A DNA stretch of 64,000 bases from Glycomyces buryatensis (GTDB lineage Bacteria; Actinomycetota; Actinomycetes; Mycobacteriales; Micromonosporaceae): contig NZ_STGY01000071.1 in NCBI RefSeq assembly GCF_004912275.1, positions 62,001 to 126,000 of the forward strand. Reading direction: 5' to 3'. Under the pieces are notes generated by a model. The model did no database searches. It saw only the letters and a list, made by a program, of their open reading frames with translations, and was not told where the DNA came from. Below are positions 7,972 through 19,802 of this stretch, piece by piece; the first letter of the stretch is position 1, and each line of letters opens with the position of its first letter. The translations under genes were made by a program, and so were the position numbers.

Positions 7972-8646
7972 ATGCCCCGCGGCGTCGTATTGGGTATGAA
8001 GCAGATGACACTTCTTCGCCTCGCCCCGGTGGCGGCGCTGCTCGTGCTGTCGGCCTGCGGGCAGGGCGGCGGCGACTCCGCCGGAACCCCGGTGGACGCC
8101 GGCGACAATGCCGACCAGTCCACTTCCTCCGATGAGCCCGTTTACGAAGGGGCGCTGACGGTCTACCAGGGGGTCGAGCGCGATGCCGCGGAGCTGTGCG
8201 GCGTCGTCGCCGAGTCGTATCCGCCGCAGTGCCAGGGCCTGCCGATCACCGGCTGGGACTGGGAGGCGGTCGAGCACGAGGAGGCCGAGGGGGTGCGGTG
8301 GGGTTCGTACATCGTCACCGGCACCTTCGACGGCAAGGCGTTCGACATTACCGAGGACCCGGTGGCGACGGCCGACGTCGACATGGCGGACTATCCGGAG
8401 CTCGACTACTCCGAGCCGGAGATCGGCGAGCCGGCCGAGGAGCTGAGCGTCGAGGAGCTTCAGGCCATGGTGGACGAGATCGCGGAGGCGTTCCCGCGGA
8501 TCGTCTACGGCGGCTGGGCGGACGAGCAGAACGGGGTCGCGCTGGTGGACACGCTGCTGGTGTCGCCCGAGCTCCAGACTTACGCGGACGAGCATTATCC
8601 ACAGGACACGGTCGTGTTCTCGCAGATGCTGCGCCCTGTCGACTGA
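7972..8646 (+). CDS. Uncharacterised lipoprotein
   Basis: A 224-residue protein with a lipoprotein signal: basic N region, hydrophobic core LLRLAPVAALLVLSAC and lipobox LSAC with the lipidated Cys at residue 29. A Gly/Ser/Asp-rich linker follows and then an acidic globular domain without a family I recognise. GGGAGGG lies 9 nt before the ATG at 7972; a second in-frame ATG at 7996 would give a shorter signal peptide. It is not a sugar-binding protein: the mature domain is only about 195 residues and lacks SBP motifs, so it is unlikely to serve the neighbouring ABC permeases. Confidence 0.75.
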   Translation: MPRGVVLGMKQMTLLRLAPVAALLVLSACGQGGGDSAGTPVDAGDNADQSTSSDEPVYEGALTVYQGVERDAAELCGVVAESYPPQCQGLPITGWDWEAVEHEEAEGVRWGSYIVTGTFDGKAFDITEDPVATADVDMADYPELDYSEPEIGEPAEELSVEELQAMVDEIAEAFPRIVYGGWADEQNGVALVDTLLVSPELQTYADEHYPQDTVVFSQMLRPVD

Positions 8647-8658
8647 TCAGGAGGGGAG

Positions 8659-8688
8659 CGATGGCCGGGGTGGGGGCCCCGGCCATCG
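8659..8688. terminator. Strong bidirectional terminator
   Basis: CGATGGCCGGGG pairs exactly with CCCCGGCCATCG across a 6-nt loop, a 12-bp stem, followed on the plus strand by CGTTATTT. It separates the lipoprotein gene from the convergent permease gene that ends at 8691. Confidence 0.85.
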
Positions 8689-8690
8689 CG

Positions 8691-9641
8691 TTATTTGATG
8701 CTGCCGAGGGTGACGCCGGAGCGCCAGAAGCGGGCCATCGCGATCATGAAGATGGCCAAGGGGATCGTGGACAGGAGCGATCCCATGATGACGAGGCTGG
8801 TCAGGTCGGTGCCGGTCTCGGCCCGCTTCCCGGCCCAGGCGTAGAGGCCGAGCGCGAGGGTCCACTTGTCCGAGCCGCGCAGCATCATCAGCGGCAGGAA
8901 GAAGCTGTTCCACGAGCCGACGAACGCCAGCAGGAAGATCGTGGCCGCGCCGGAGGTCATGATGCGCACGACGATCTGGAAGAACACCCGCACCTCCCCC
9001 GCCCCGTCGACGCGGGCGGCGTCGAGGAGTTCGTCGGGGACGGCCGAGTCGCAGTAGACCTTCGCGAGGTAGACGCTGAAGGCGTTGATGAACGAGGGGA
9101 TCAGGACGGCCCAGACCGTGTCGACCAGGCCGAGCATGCTGAACAGCAGGTACAGCGGGAACGCCAGGAGCATGCCCGGCACCAGGAATGTCGCGACGAT
9201 GAATCCCATCGCGATGCGCCTTCCCCGGAACTGGAACTTGGAGATCCCGTATCCGGCCGCCAGCGCGATGAGGGTACTGACCAGAGCGCCCACTCCCGAG
9301 TAGAACACCGTGTTGAGCGTCCAGCGGGCGAAGATGCCGTCGTCGTAGGTGAGGACCTGGCGGAGGTTCTCGATGAAGTTGAAGTCCGAGAACCACAGTC
9401 CCCGGAGGCCGGAGTCGGCGTAGAGGTCGCGCTGGTTCTTGGTGGCGGCGGTGATGAGCCACCACACCGGGGCGACGGAGTAGATGAAGAACAGTCCGAG
9501 TCCGGCGAGGGTGAACAGCTGGCTGCGGCGGGTCTGGCCGTGGCCGACGGGCATGTCCTCGGCGGCGCGGGAGCGTCGTTTCCGTACCGGGCGGGCGGGC
9601 GCGGGCGGGCTTTCCTTGAGTGAGGTCTTCAAGGCGCTCAT
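8691..9641 (-). CDS. Carbohydrate ABC transporter permease, MalG type
   Basis: A 316-residue inner-membrane permease with six TM helices after a basic cytosolic N terminus of about 40 residues. The EAA loop that contacts the ATPase reads DELLDAARVDGAGEVRVFF, in the typical place in the second half. The end WRSGVTLGSIK is the usual C terminus of MalG-type (CUT1) permeases. Its start overlaps the stop of the MalF-type gene by 4 bp (ATGA), so the two are translationally coupled. No ATPase gene is adjacent, which is common where a shared MsiK-type ATPase is used; a substrate-binding protein gene is also missing. Confidence 0.93.
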   Translation of the reverse strand: MSALKTSLKESPPAPARPVRKRRSRAAEDMPVGHGQTRRSQLFTLAGLGLFFIYSVAPVWWLITAATKNQRDLYADSGLRGLWFSDFNFIENLRQVLTYDDGIFARWTLNTVFYSGVGALVSTLIALAAGYGISKFQFRGRRIAMGFIVATFLVPGMLLAFPLYLLFSMLGLVDTVWAVLIPSFINAFSVYLAKVYCDSAVPDELLDAARVDGAGEVRVFFQIVVRIMTSGAATIFLLAFVGSWNSFFLPLMMLRGSDKWTLALGLYAWAGKRAETGTDLTSLVIMGSLLSTIPLAIFMIAMARFWRSGVTLGSIK

Positions 9642-10591
9642 GCGTTTCCACCCCTGTTGGCGATCTTGTAGTAGACGAAGGAGACCGCGCCGATGACGAG
9701 GGCGAGGACGACCGAGAGCGCGGCGGCGTAGTGGTAGTTGTTGGCGGCGAAGGCCTGGTTGTAGATGAACAGGATCGGCGTGAAGTCCTTGGTGACGGTC
9801 TCGGGCGAGACCTGGCGGAACAGCAGCGGCTCGTTGAAGATCTGGACGAGGCCGATGATGGAGAGCATGCCGACCAGGGCGAGGGGCCCTCGTACGTGCG
9901 GGATCTTGATGGACCAGGCGATGCGCCATTCGCTGGCGCCGTCGACGCGGGCGGCGTCGAACAGCTCGCGCGGTACCGACAGCAACGCCGCGTAGATGAT
10001 GAGCATGTTGAACCCGATGGTGTTCCAGACGATCAGGTTGCCGATGGAGACCCACAGCATCTCGGAGGCGAAGAAGTCGGCGTCGATGCCGATGTCGTCG
10101 AGGACGGGGGTGAGGGGGCCGGAGCGGGGGCTGTAGATGTAGATCCACATGAGGGCGGCGACGATGCCGGGGACCATGTAGGGCACCAGGAAGCCGAGGC
10201 GGAAGAACCTGACGGCGCGCCGCCGGGCGGCGTCGAGCAGCAGGGCCATGGCGAGGCTGATCGCGAGCATGACGGGGACGAGGATGAACGCGAAGATGAG
10301 GACCCGGCTCATGCCGAGCCAGAACTTGCCGTCGGCGAAGACCCTGGCGAAGTTGTCGAACCCGACGAATTCGGTGACGGTGCCGGTCAGGCCCAGGCCG
10401 CCCGCGGCCTGCTCGCGGAAGAGCGACTGCCACATCGCATAGCCCAGCGGGATGATGAAGAGCAGGACGAAACCGAGGAAGAACGGGACGGTGAAGGCCG
10501 CGCCCTTCCACTTCATCGCGGTGGTCCAGTGGCGGGTGCGGCGCCCGGGGGTTCCGACATCGGTGTCGGGTGCGAGTCCGGTGGAGCTCAC
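9638..10591 (-). CDS. Carbohydrate ABC transporter permease, MalF type
   Basis: A 317-residue CUT1-family permease with six TM helices, starting with a short cytosolic segment and MKWKGAAFTVPFFLGFVLLF. The EAA loop reads RELFDAARVDGASEWRIAW. It forms the transmembrane heterodimer with the MalG-type protein encoded immediately downstream. The GTG start at 10591 follows AAAGGGA by 7 nt. It is transcribed divergently from the hydroxyacid dehydrogenase and beta-galactosidase genes and shares a 270-bp control region with them, which suggests import of a beta-galactoside or related sugar. Confidence 0.93.
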   Translation of the reverse strand: MSSTGLAPDTDVGTPGRRTRHWTTAMKWKGAAFTVPFFLGFVLLFIIPLGYAMWQSLFREQAAGGLGLTGTVTEFVGFDNFARVFADGKFWLGMSRVLIFAFILVPVMLAISLAMALLLDAARRRAVRFFRLGFLVPYMVPGIVAALMWIYIYSPRSGPLTPVLDDIGIDADFFASEMLWVSIGNLIVWNTIGFNMLIIYAALLSVPRELFDAARVDGASEWRIAWSIKIPHVRGPLALVGMLSIIGLVQIFNEPLLFRQVSPETVTKDFTPILFIYNQAFAANNYHYAAALSVVLALVIGAVSFVYYKIANRGGNA

Positions 10592-10640
10592 GGTGGGGTC
10601 CCTTTCGGTCCAGGGTGGTGGGGAGCGGGAGAGTATAGAT

Positions 10641-10838
10641 AACGGTCTCTATGAGGCTAGGCGTCGCGGTTCTCGATGGCAAGACGGAGATGCCGAATCG
10701 TTACCTTTGTGGGTCTTGCAGATTGCCTGATAGTTCTCTTGCGCCGGTCATGAGACCGTTTGCAGGAAAATCAAAAATGTCGATGATTTTCTCTCGACAA
10801 TCGGGCGTCGAGTGCTTACCGTAGAAACCGATATCTAC
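10641..10838. promoter_or_regulatory. Divergent control region with several inverted repeats
   Basis: Two near-identical elements face each other 107 bp apart: AACGGTCTCTATGA at 10641-10654 and the complement of AAACGGTCTCATGA at 10748-10761. A perfect 8-bp inverted repeat, GAAAATCA and TGATTTTC, spans 10766-10791, with TGTCGA and TCGACA nested at 10779 and 10794. At 10821-10838 GTAGAAACCGATATCTAC is an imperfect 18-bp palindrome with a central CG, the shape of LacI-family operators, placed 24 bp before the dehydrogenase start. The LacI regulator at 15061 is the likely ligand. Confidence 0.5.
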
Positions 10839-10861
10839 ACCTCCCAACTGAAGGAACTCCT

Positions 10862-11869
10862 GTGACCGCTAAACCCCCGGCACTGTTCACCATGAGCCCC
10901 GAACTGGTCCCCCGGCTCTACCCCGAGCCCCTCATGCGGCGGCTGACGGCGGTCCTCGACATCGACCCCGCGGGTGCGGTGCAGCGCTTCGAGGGGCCGG
11001 AGGCCGACGCCGCGCTCTCGCAGGCCGAGGTCATCGTCTCCGGTTGGGGCTCAGCGCGGTTCGATGAGGCCCTGCTGGAGCGAGCGCCCCGGCTGCGGGC
11101 CATCCTCCACACCGCCGGCTCCATCAAGTGGCACGTCAGCCCCCTGGCCTGGGAACGCGGCATCGCCGTCTCCTCCTCGGTCGGCGCCAACGCCCTCCCC
11201 GTCGCCGAGTACACCCTCGGCTCGATCCTCTTGGCGGGCAAGGGCATCTTCACGCAGCGCGAGGATTTCCGGGCCCGCCGCTCCTTCACACTCGGCCTCA
11301 TCCACGAGGGCGTGGGCAATTTCGGCCGGGTGGTCGGGATTGTCGGCGCCTCCCGGATCGGGCGACGGCTCATCGAGCTGCTGCGCCCCTTCGACTTCCA
11401 GGTGCTGCTCTCGGACCCCCACGTGGACGCGGCGGAGGCGGACCGGCTCGGCGTCCGACTCGTCGAGCTCGACGACCTCATGGCCGCCTCGGACGTGGTC
11501 ACCGTGCACGCCCCGGCACTGCCCGAGACCGACGACCTGATCGACGCGAAGCGCCTGGCGGCCATGCGGGACGGCGCGGTCCTCATCAACACCGCCCGGG
11601 GCTCGCTGGTCAATACCGACGCGCTCACCGCCGAGCTGGAATCGGGCCGGATCTCGGCGATCATCGACGTGACCGAGCCCGAACCGCTGCCGACCGAATC
11701 GGTGCTGTACGACCTGCCGAACGTGTTCCTCACCCCTCACACCGCCGGTTCGCACGGCAACGAGCTCGCCCGCATGGGCCTGTTCATGGTCGAGGAGGCC
11801 GAGCGGTTCATCGCGGGGGAGCCCCTCGTCCACACCATCGACCGCGACTCGCTGTGGAAGCAGGCATGA
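10862..11869 (+). CDS. D-isomer-specific 2-hydroxyacid dehydrogenase family protein
   Basis: A 335-residue NAD-dependent oxidoreductase. The cofactor-binding motif is VGIVGASRIGRRLIE (about residues 158-172), with a Ser in place of the usual central Gly pattern. The catalytic set is present: Arg246 in NTARGSLVN, Glu272 in VTEPEP and His293 in TPHTAGS. It would reduce a 2-keto acid or oxidise a D-2-hydroxyacid; in sugar loci these enzymes often act on uronate-derived or aldonate intermediates. The GTG start is preceded by AAGGA. It lies first in an apparent operon with the GH2 gene and after an operator-like palindrome, so it is probably sugar induced. Confidence 0.88.
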   Translation: MTAKPPALFTMSPELVPRLYPEPLMRRLTAVLDIDPAGAVQRFEGPEADAALSQAEVIVSGWGSARFDEALLERAPRLRAILHTAGSIKWHVSPLAWERGIAVSSSVGANALPVAEYTLGSILLAGKGIFTQREDFRARRSFTLGLIHEGVGNFGRVVGIVGASRIGRRLIELLRPFDFQVLLSDPHVDAAEADRLGVRLVELDDLMAASDVVTVHAPALPETDDLIDAKRLAAMRDGAVLINTARGSLVNTDALTAELESGRISAIIDVTEPEPLPTESVLYDLPNVFLTPHTAGSHGNELARMGLFMVEEAERFIAGEPLVHTIDRDSLWKQA

Positions 11870-11970
11870 CGAACCCCTTCCCTGGGGCGAATGTCAATAC
11901 CACACGGCAGAGTCACTGCTCACAATGCGCCCCGGAGCGGTCACGTGTCGATGCGGAACCCTTTTACTAA

Positions 11971-14961
<2,991 letters not shown>

Positions 14962-15060
14962 TCGCACGAGTCGGCAACGCTCCGACCTGGGACAGCCGTT
15001 CTAATTGAACTAGGCTGAGGGCAAGCCCAACGAAGAGCGAACGCTGAGAGAAGGCCTCTG

Positions 15061-16128
15061 GTGCCCAAGAAGTCGAGTACGGAAAACGGAAAGCGCCCCA
15101 CCATTAGGGACGTCGCCGCGCTCGCCGGGGTATCGGTGCCGACGGTCTCGCGGGTGCTGGCCGGGAATTACCCGGTCGCACCCGCGACCCGCGCGAAGGT
15201 CCTGCGGGCCATGCGGGAGCTCGATTACGTGGTCAACGCCCACGCCCGCGCGCTGGCCGGGGCGACGACGAAGACCGTGGCGTTCGTGGTGGACGACGTC
15301 ACCGGACCGTTCTACGCCTTCATCGCTCGCGGCGTCGAGCAGGAAGCCTCCTCGCAGGGGCGGCTGTGTCTGCTGTGCACGACGCATGGAGACCCGGAGC
15401 GGGAGCTCGCGGTCGTGGAGCTGATGCGCGAGCAGCACGCCGAGGCGGTCATCGTCGTCGGCGGCGCCTGGGACGACCCGAAATACGCCGAGCGAATGCG
15501 CTACTTCGCCACCGTCCTCGACAAGTCCGGCTCACGGCTGGTTCTGTGCGGGCGGCCGTCCCTCGGAGAGGACGTTCCGGCCACGGTGGTGCACTACGAC
15601 AATGAGGGTGGGTCGTACGCGATGACCGCGTACCTGCTCTCGGCCGGGCATCGCAAGATCTGCTACATGGGGTTCGGCGTCGGACTCTCCACCACGGATG
15701 AGCGCATGGCCGGCTTCCGTCGCGCCCACGCCGACTACGACGTCGAGGTGGACGAGTCCCTGCTGATCCACGGCCATTTCTCGAAGGCCAGCGGCCGCGA
15801 GATGACCCGGCATCTCCTGGCCGAACGCAGCGACGTCACCGCCATCTTCGCGGCGACGGACATGGTCGCCGCCGGCACGCTGAAGGCGCTGCGGGAGGCC
15901 GGGGTGCGGGTGCCCGAGGACATGTCCGTGGTCGGCTTCGACGACATTCCCCTCGCTTCCGACCTGACCCCGGCCCTCACCACCGTGCACGTCCCCCACG
16001 AGCAACTCGGCAAGGAGGCGGTCCGCCTCGGCCTGGGCCGCTCCGAAACCGGCGACGACCAGGTGGTTCTCGGAACCCACATCGTGGTCAGAGATTCGGT
16101 CGCCCCGCCGAAGCACCTCAGCCACTGA
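15061..16128 (+). CDS. LacI-family transcriptional regulator
   Basis: A 355-residue repressor with an N-terminal helix-turn-helix (TIRDVAALAGVSVPTVSRVL, residues about 15-34), hinge region and a periplasmic-binding-like effector domain containing the dimer-interface run VVGFDDIPLASDLTPALTT. The GTG start follows GAGAAGG by 6 nt. It lies 99 bp after the beta-galactosidase gene and on the same strand, so it most likely senses the sugar or a derivative and represses the permease and lacZ transcripts through the divergent region near 10.8 kb. Confidence 0.92.
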   Translation: MPKKSSTENGKRPTIRDVAALAGVSVPTVSRVLAGNYPVAPATRAKVLRAMRELDYVVNAHARALAGATTKTVAFVVDDVTGPFYAFIARGVEQEASSQGRLCLLCTTHGDPERELAVVELMREQHAEAVIVVGGAWDDPKYAERMRYFATVLDKSGSRLVLCGRPSLGEDVPATVVHYDNEGGSYAMTAYLLSAGHRKICYMGFGVGLSTTDERMAGFRRAHADYDVEVDESLLIHGHFSKASGREMTRHLLAERSDVTAIFAATDMVAAGTLKALREAGVRVPEDMSVVGFDDIPLASDLTPALTTVHVPHEQLGKEAVRLGLGRSETGDDQVVLGTHIVVRDSVAPPKHLSH

Positions 16129-16390
16129 GCATTTGAGGGCAGGCCGGTTCACGCGGAGCGCGACCGGGACACGTTGAGGCACTGGTCTGCGCGAACACGG
16201 AATGGAACCGCAGTCACGTGGGACTGCCCTGCCCTCCTGCGCGGGAGAGCCGTGCAGAATCCGTGCGACCGGCGGTCACCGTGAATGAAGCAGCGGAGTC
16301 GATGTCGGAATCCCCCGCCCGTACAAGAACATCCGTCGAACCCCGCTGCATCAGGAGATGCCTCAACGTATCGATAGGAGAACTGCGCAA

Positions 16391-16831
16391 ATGAGAAGAC
16401 TCAGTTATTTCGTCATCGCGATGGTTAGCGCCATCGCCCTCTTGTGGCCGACGGCCGCATCGGCGTCCGCCGACACCGAAGGCGAATTCGCCGCTCAAAC
16501 CGTCGCATCCGGACCCACGACAACCGAAGCCGGTTCCAACGGCCGCAACGTCACCGTCGCTCGGCTGCGTTCGAAGTCGGATCTGTTGTCCAGCACCATC
16601 AGCTGCCCCGAGGGATCGTTCTGCATCGAGCTCGGAGGCAAATTGCATGTCTTCCCCACATGTACGTTGATTGAGCTGACGAGCTGGGAAGGCACAGCGC
16701 TCATCACCAACAATATTTCAGGAACGGTAACCAGGGCATACGACGCCAACGGACATCTGGTGTGGAGCAAGATGGCAAAGTTTTCCATCTCGGTGAACAT
16801 CACTCCGTGGTCGTACATCCGAACCTGCTAG
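16391..16831 (+). CDS. Small secreted protein of unknown function
   Basis: A 146-residue protein with a Sec signal peptide (RRLSYFVIAMVSAIALLWP, cleavage after ASA near residue 27). The mature part is about 115 residues with Cys residues in CPEGSFCIELGG, in FPTCT and at the last position, suggesting two disulfides. I do not recognise the family; the size and Cys pattern resemble small secreted actinobacterial proteins. Upstream in-frame ATG at 16358 would put charged residues in front of the signal. Codon usage is less GC-biased than in its neighbours, which hints at recent acquisition. Confidence 0.65.
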   Translation: MRRLSYFVIAMVSAIALLWPTAASASADTEGEFAAQTVASGPTTTEAGSNGRNVTVARLRSKSDLLSSTISCPEGSFCIELGGKLHVFPTCTLIELTSWEGTALITNNISGTVTRAYDANGHLVWSKMAKFSISVNITPWSYIRTC

Positions 16832-16850
16832 ACCGGGACCATGAGGAACG

Positions 16851-16890
16851 ACAATCGCCCCTGGCCAATGTGACTGGGGGCGTTGGTTTT
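16851..16890 (+). terminator. Rho-independent terminator
   Basis: CAATCGCCCC pairs with GGGGGCGTTG across about 14 nt and is followed by GTTTT, 20 nt after the stop of the small secreted protein gene. Confidence 0.65.
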
Positions 16891-17377
16891 GCCGGGGATC
16901 GATCAGCGACCAAAGGCGAACAGTTCCCTGAGGCCGGTTTCGCCGCCCGGGGAGACCGGCATTGGGAACGCGTGCGCTGGCGAAATCGGTGTCCCCGAAC
17001 GGAACCGGTGCACTGAGGCAGCGAAGAAGCGGTAGCGGGTTACCCCGGGCCGGTTCGCCATTGCCCGCACCGTTCGGGTCGGTCTTCAGGCATCAGCGAC
17101 GGAGGAGTGGGGAGGGTGTCCGCGCGACGCGCCCGACCGCGGGTGGCAGTGGCACCGAGTCGTGTCGGTCCTCGGGGGCATCGTTGAGATCGGGGGGTGC
17201 CGATTGGCGACACGCCCGACCGCGGGGTACGAGGTACTTGACCAGGGAAGACACTGCCATATTCACCCGATCGAGTGATGCCATCGAACCCGTCATGTGG
17301 CACCATTGAGTCATAGAACAGGAACACTAAGACAGGCGAACTGTTCGAGACACAGCCTCCCCGAGGAGGTGAGATAG
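16891..17377. other. Non-coding stretch with a short direct repeat
   Basis: No convincing gene is seen. CGCCCGACCGCGGG occurs twice, near 17130 and 17212, about 82 bp apart. The end of the stretch carries the ribosome binding site GAGGAGG of the DUF222/HNH gene. Confidence 0.4.
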
Positions 17378-19123
17378 ATGGCCACCAGTCACACCACTAC
17401 CACACAGGCCGGTTCTGACCGGCGGGGCAAGTCCGAGGCCATCCACTCCGTCCTCGATGCGCAGGCCGCTCTGATCAATTCCGCTCACGCCCAGGTGTTG
17501 GCCTCGGTGATCGATGCGAAGGCGGCGAACATCCACCGCGACTTCGACGGGTTCTCCGCCCTGCGGGAGTGGCTGGTCTCGACCTTCGACTTCCACACCC
17601 AGACCGCCTCGGACCTGGCCACGATCGCCAGACGTGCCAAGAAGTTCACCCTCCTGGCCGAGGCGGCGACCTCCCAGGCGGCCCGGATCGACCCCGTCGC
17701 TTACGCGGTCAGGCAGTTGGACAAGACCCCCGCGATGCGCCTCTACGCCCGGACTCCCTACCGCGAAGCCGTGGCCTCCCCCTTCGACGCTGCGGTGTCC
17801 TGCACGACCCCCGAAGCCCTGATCGTCCAGTACTGCGCGCACGCACCGTTCAAAGACCTGAAGGCGCACCTGGCCGAGATCGAAGCGTCCCTCGCTGAGA
17901 GCGCTGAACTGTTCGAAGGGCTCGGGGAGCAGTCGTTGCAGTATGTGGAGCTCGGGCTTCAGCGCAATGGCATGTGGGCTTTGAACGGGCAGTTGTCGGC
18001 CGACACCGGTGCCCTGTTCGCCAAGATGCTCGCCACCTCGGTTCCCCCGCCCCGCCAAGACGAGACCGACCAAGACGGGGACCTGCCCGCGGCCGCGAAC
18101 CGGAACGCTGAAGCCCTCCACCAGATGCTCGCTTCCTATGGCACTGACCCCAATGCACCGAAGCGGCACGGGCACACCGCGACCCTGTCCCTCTCAGTGG
18201 ACATCGAGACGCTGCGCGGAGACATCGACCTGACCGAGCACCCCGAGCGGACCCCGCGCCTGGACGGGGACCCGGTCTCGGTCGCCAAGGCCCGCCTCCT
18301 GGCCTGCGAGGCCGACATCATCCCCATGGTCTTCGACTATGCGACCGGGGAAGTAGTTGAGCTCGGCCGTGAAGAACGCCTCCCCAACACCGCCCTCCGT
18401 AGGAAGCTCGAGGCTGAGCAGCAGGGCGGGTGCGCCTGGCGGGGCTGCGACCGGCCGGTCGCCTGGACCGAAGCGCACCACATCGCACACTGGGCCGATG
18501 GTGGCGAGACGGTCGCGGACAACCTGATCCTGCTGTGCCGGTTCCACCACGGCCGCATCCACACTCCCGGCTGGAGCGTGACCAAGACCGGCCCCGGCCA
18601 GGCTCTGATCGTCCACCACGATGGACACGAAGCGGCCCCGGCCGACATGGGCGAATACTCGGCAGACGAAGGCAGCACCGGTAGCGGCTGCGGGTACGGC
18701 TGCGAAGACCACCGCAGCAGCATCGACCTCGATGAGGACTTCAGGAACGGGCCCGACGATGCCTTCCCCACCGGCCTCTACCCCGAAGAACACGCCCAAG
18801 TCCCAGGCCGGGACTTGAGGGATGTTCTCGACGCCTATGCGCTCCACCGAATCGGCATGGACCTCAAGCAAGCCAAAGCCAGAGCACGAGAACGCTTCCG
18901 CACACCAACCACTCCCGAACCCGAACCAGCCGACCGGTTACGGTGCCCCGCCGCCAGGCAGCAACGGCGGCGGGGGAAGCGGACCATCAAAGGACCGCAG
19001 CCCGACCCACCCCGAAACGGGACTCAGGGACGGGCCCCTCGCCATGCCCACAGGCCGAACCAGCCCCCAACCACTCCGCACCGGCCCACACCCCACCCAC
19101 ACGGCCCGCACCGGCCCACCTGA
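17378..19123 (+). CDS. DUF222 and HNH endonuclease domain protein (13E12-repeat type)
   Basis: A 581-residue protein. The N-terminal 300 residues match the DUF222 region of the actinobacterial 13E12 family. An HNH nuclease motif follows near residues 345-400: CAWRGCDRPVAW, EAHHIAHWADGGE, NLILLCRFHHGRIH, including the two zinc-binding Cys and the His-His of the active site. The last 150 residues are low-complexity, first acidic and then Pro/His/Arg-rich. Members of this family are multicopy in actinobacteria and often lie in variable regions; their targets are unknown. GAGGAGG lies 8 nt before the ATG. The tail may be degenerate, since it runs directly towards the repeat array at 19171. Confidence 0.85.
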   Translation: MATSHTTTTQAGSDRRGKSEAIHSVLDAQAALINSAHAQVLASVIDAKAANIHRDFDGFSALREWLVSTFDFHTQTASDLATIARRAKKFTLLAEAATSQAARIDPVAYAVRQLDKTPAMRLYARTPYREAVASPFDAAVSCTTPEALIVQYCAHAPFKDLKAHLAEIEASLAESAELFEGLGEQSLQYVELGLQRNGMWALNGQLSADTGALFAKMLATSVPPPRQDETDQDGDLPAAANRNAEALHQMLASYGTDPNAPKRHGHTATLSLSVDIETLRGDIDLTEHPERTPRLDGDPVSVAKARLLACEADIIPMVFDYATGEVVELGREERLPNTALRRKLEAEQQGGCAWRGCDRPVAWTEAHHIAHWADGGETVADNLILLCRFHHGRIHTPGWSVTKTGPGQALIVHHDGHEAAPADMGEYSADEGSTGSGCGYGCEDHRSSIDLDEDFRNGPDDAFPTGLYPEEHAQVPGRDLRDVLDAYALHRIGMDLKQAKARARERFRTPTTPEPEPADRLRCPAARQQRRRGKRTIKGPQPDPPRNGTQGRAPRHAHRPNQPPTTPHRPTPHPHGPHRPT

Positions 19124-19170
19124 ACACCTCACCCCGACAACGAACGCCAGGCACCCGCCACACCACTCCA

Positions 19171-19484
19171 TCGCTGATCGTCTGAACCCCAAGCGATGCG
19201 CACCCTGACAGCCAGCGGCCGGGCCGAAGCGGAAGGCCACCTCTCCATCGCTGATCAGTTTGAAGCCCAAGCTCCACGCACCCCGACAGCCAGTAGACCG
19301 CCACCGCACCAGACAGACCTCCGCTGTCGCTGATCCGTCTGAACCCCAACCTGTACCCACCCCGACAGTCAGCCGACTGACCCTGGACCGGGCTGACCTC
19401 CACTGTCGCTGATGAGTTTGAAGCCCAACCCACCTGCGCGCCCCGACAGCCAGACGACTGGCCCGGGACGGACGAACCTCCTGA
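19171..19484. repeat. Four tandem imperfect repeats, period 77-79 bp
   Basis: Each unit begins with TCGCTGATC/G followed by a conserved TCTGAA or TTTGAAGCCCAA block and a CACCCCGACAGCCAG block. Unit starts are at 19171, 19248, 19327 and 19406. The conserved and variable parts alternate within each unit, and the period is not a multiple of three between the first two units, so it is unlikely to encode a repeat protein. The rest of the 680-bp gap up to 19803 shows no convincing gene. Confidence 0.85.
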
Positions 19485-19802
19485 TAGGCCTTCAGTCCCG
19501 GTTCGAACGAGCTCATACGCCAGGCACGGCAAGCCGAGCGAGACGATCGAGTGCCGACGATGGGTTGGCGGCAGCGATGTGGGGCCGACCTCAGAGTCCT
19601 TCCAGCGCAGCGAGTACGCCAAGGTCGTGTTGGGTTTCGTTGTACCCCCGGGAGCCCTGTGGTGTTGCTGGGGCCTGTGGAAGGTGTATGCGCTGCTCTC
19701 GATGACCTGTGTGTTCAACACCGTCACCAGAGCGGCCTTGAGAACCGCTCCGATGCCCTTTCCTGCTAAGCGGAGTACCCGTAGCCGACCTGGGCGAACC
19801 CG

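Noticed and set aside
7972-8646. Substrate-binding protein for the sugar ABC permeases
   Set aside because: The mature domain is too small and lacks SBP features, and the gene is convergent with, not part of, the permease operon.
19171-19484. Possible CRISPR array
   Set aside because: Units are 77-79 bp with blocks conserved throughout and no unique spacers of constant size; no cas genes are present.
18938-19516. Open frame of 192 codons across the tandem repeats on the minus strand
   Set aside because: The repeat period changes frame between units and the product has no recognisable domain or start signal.
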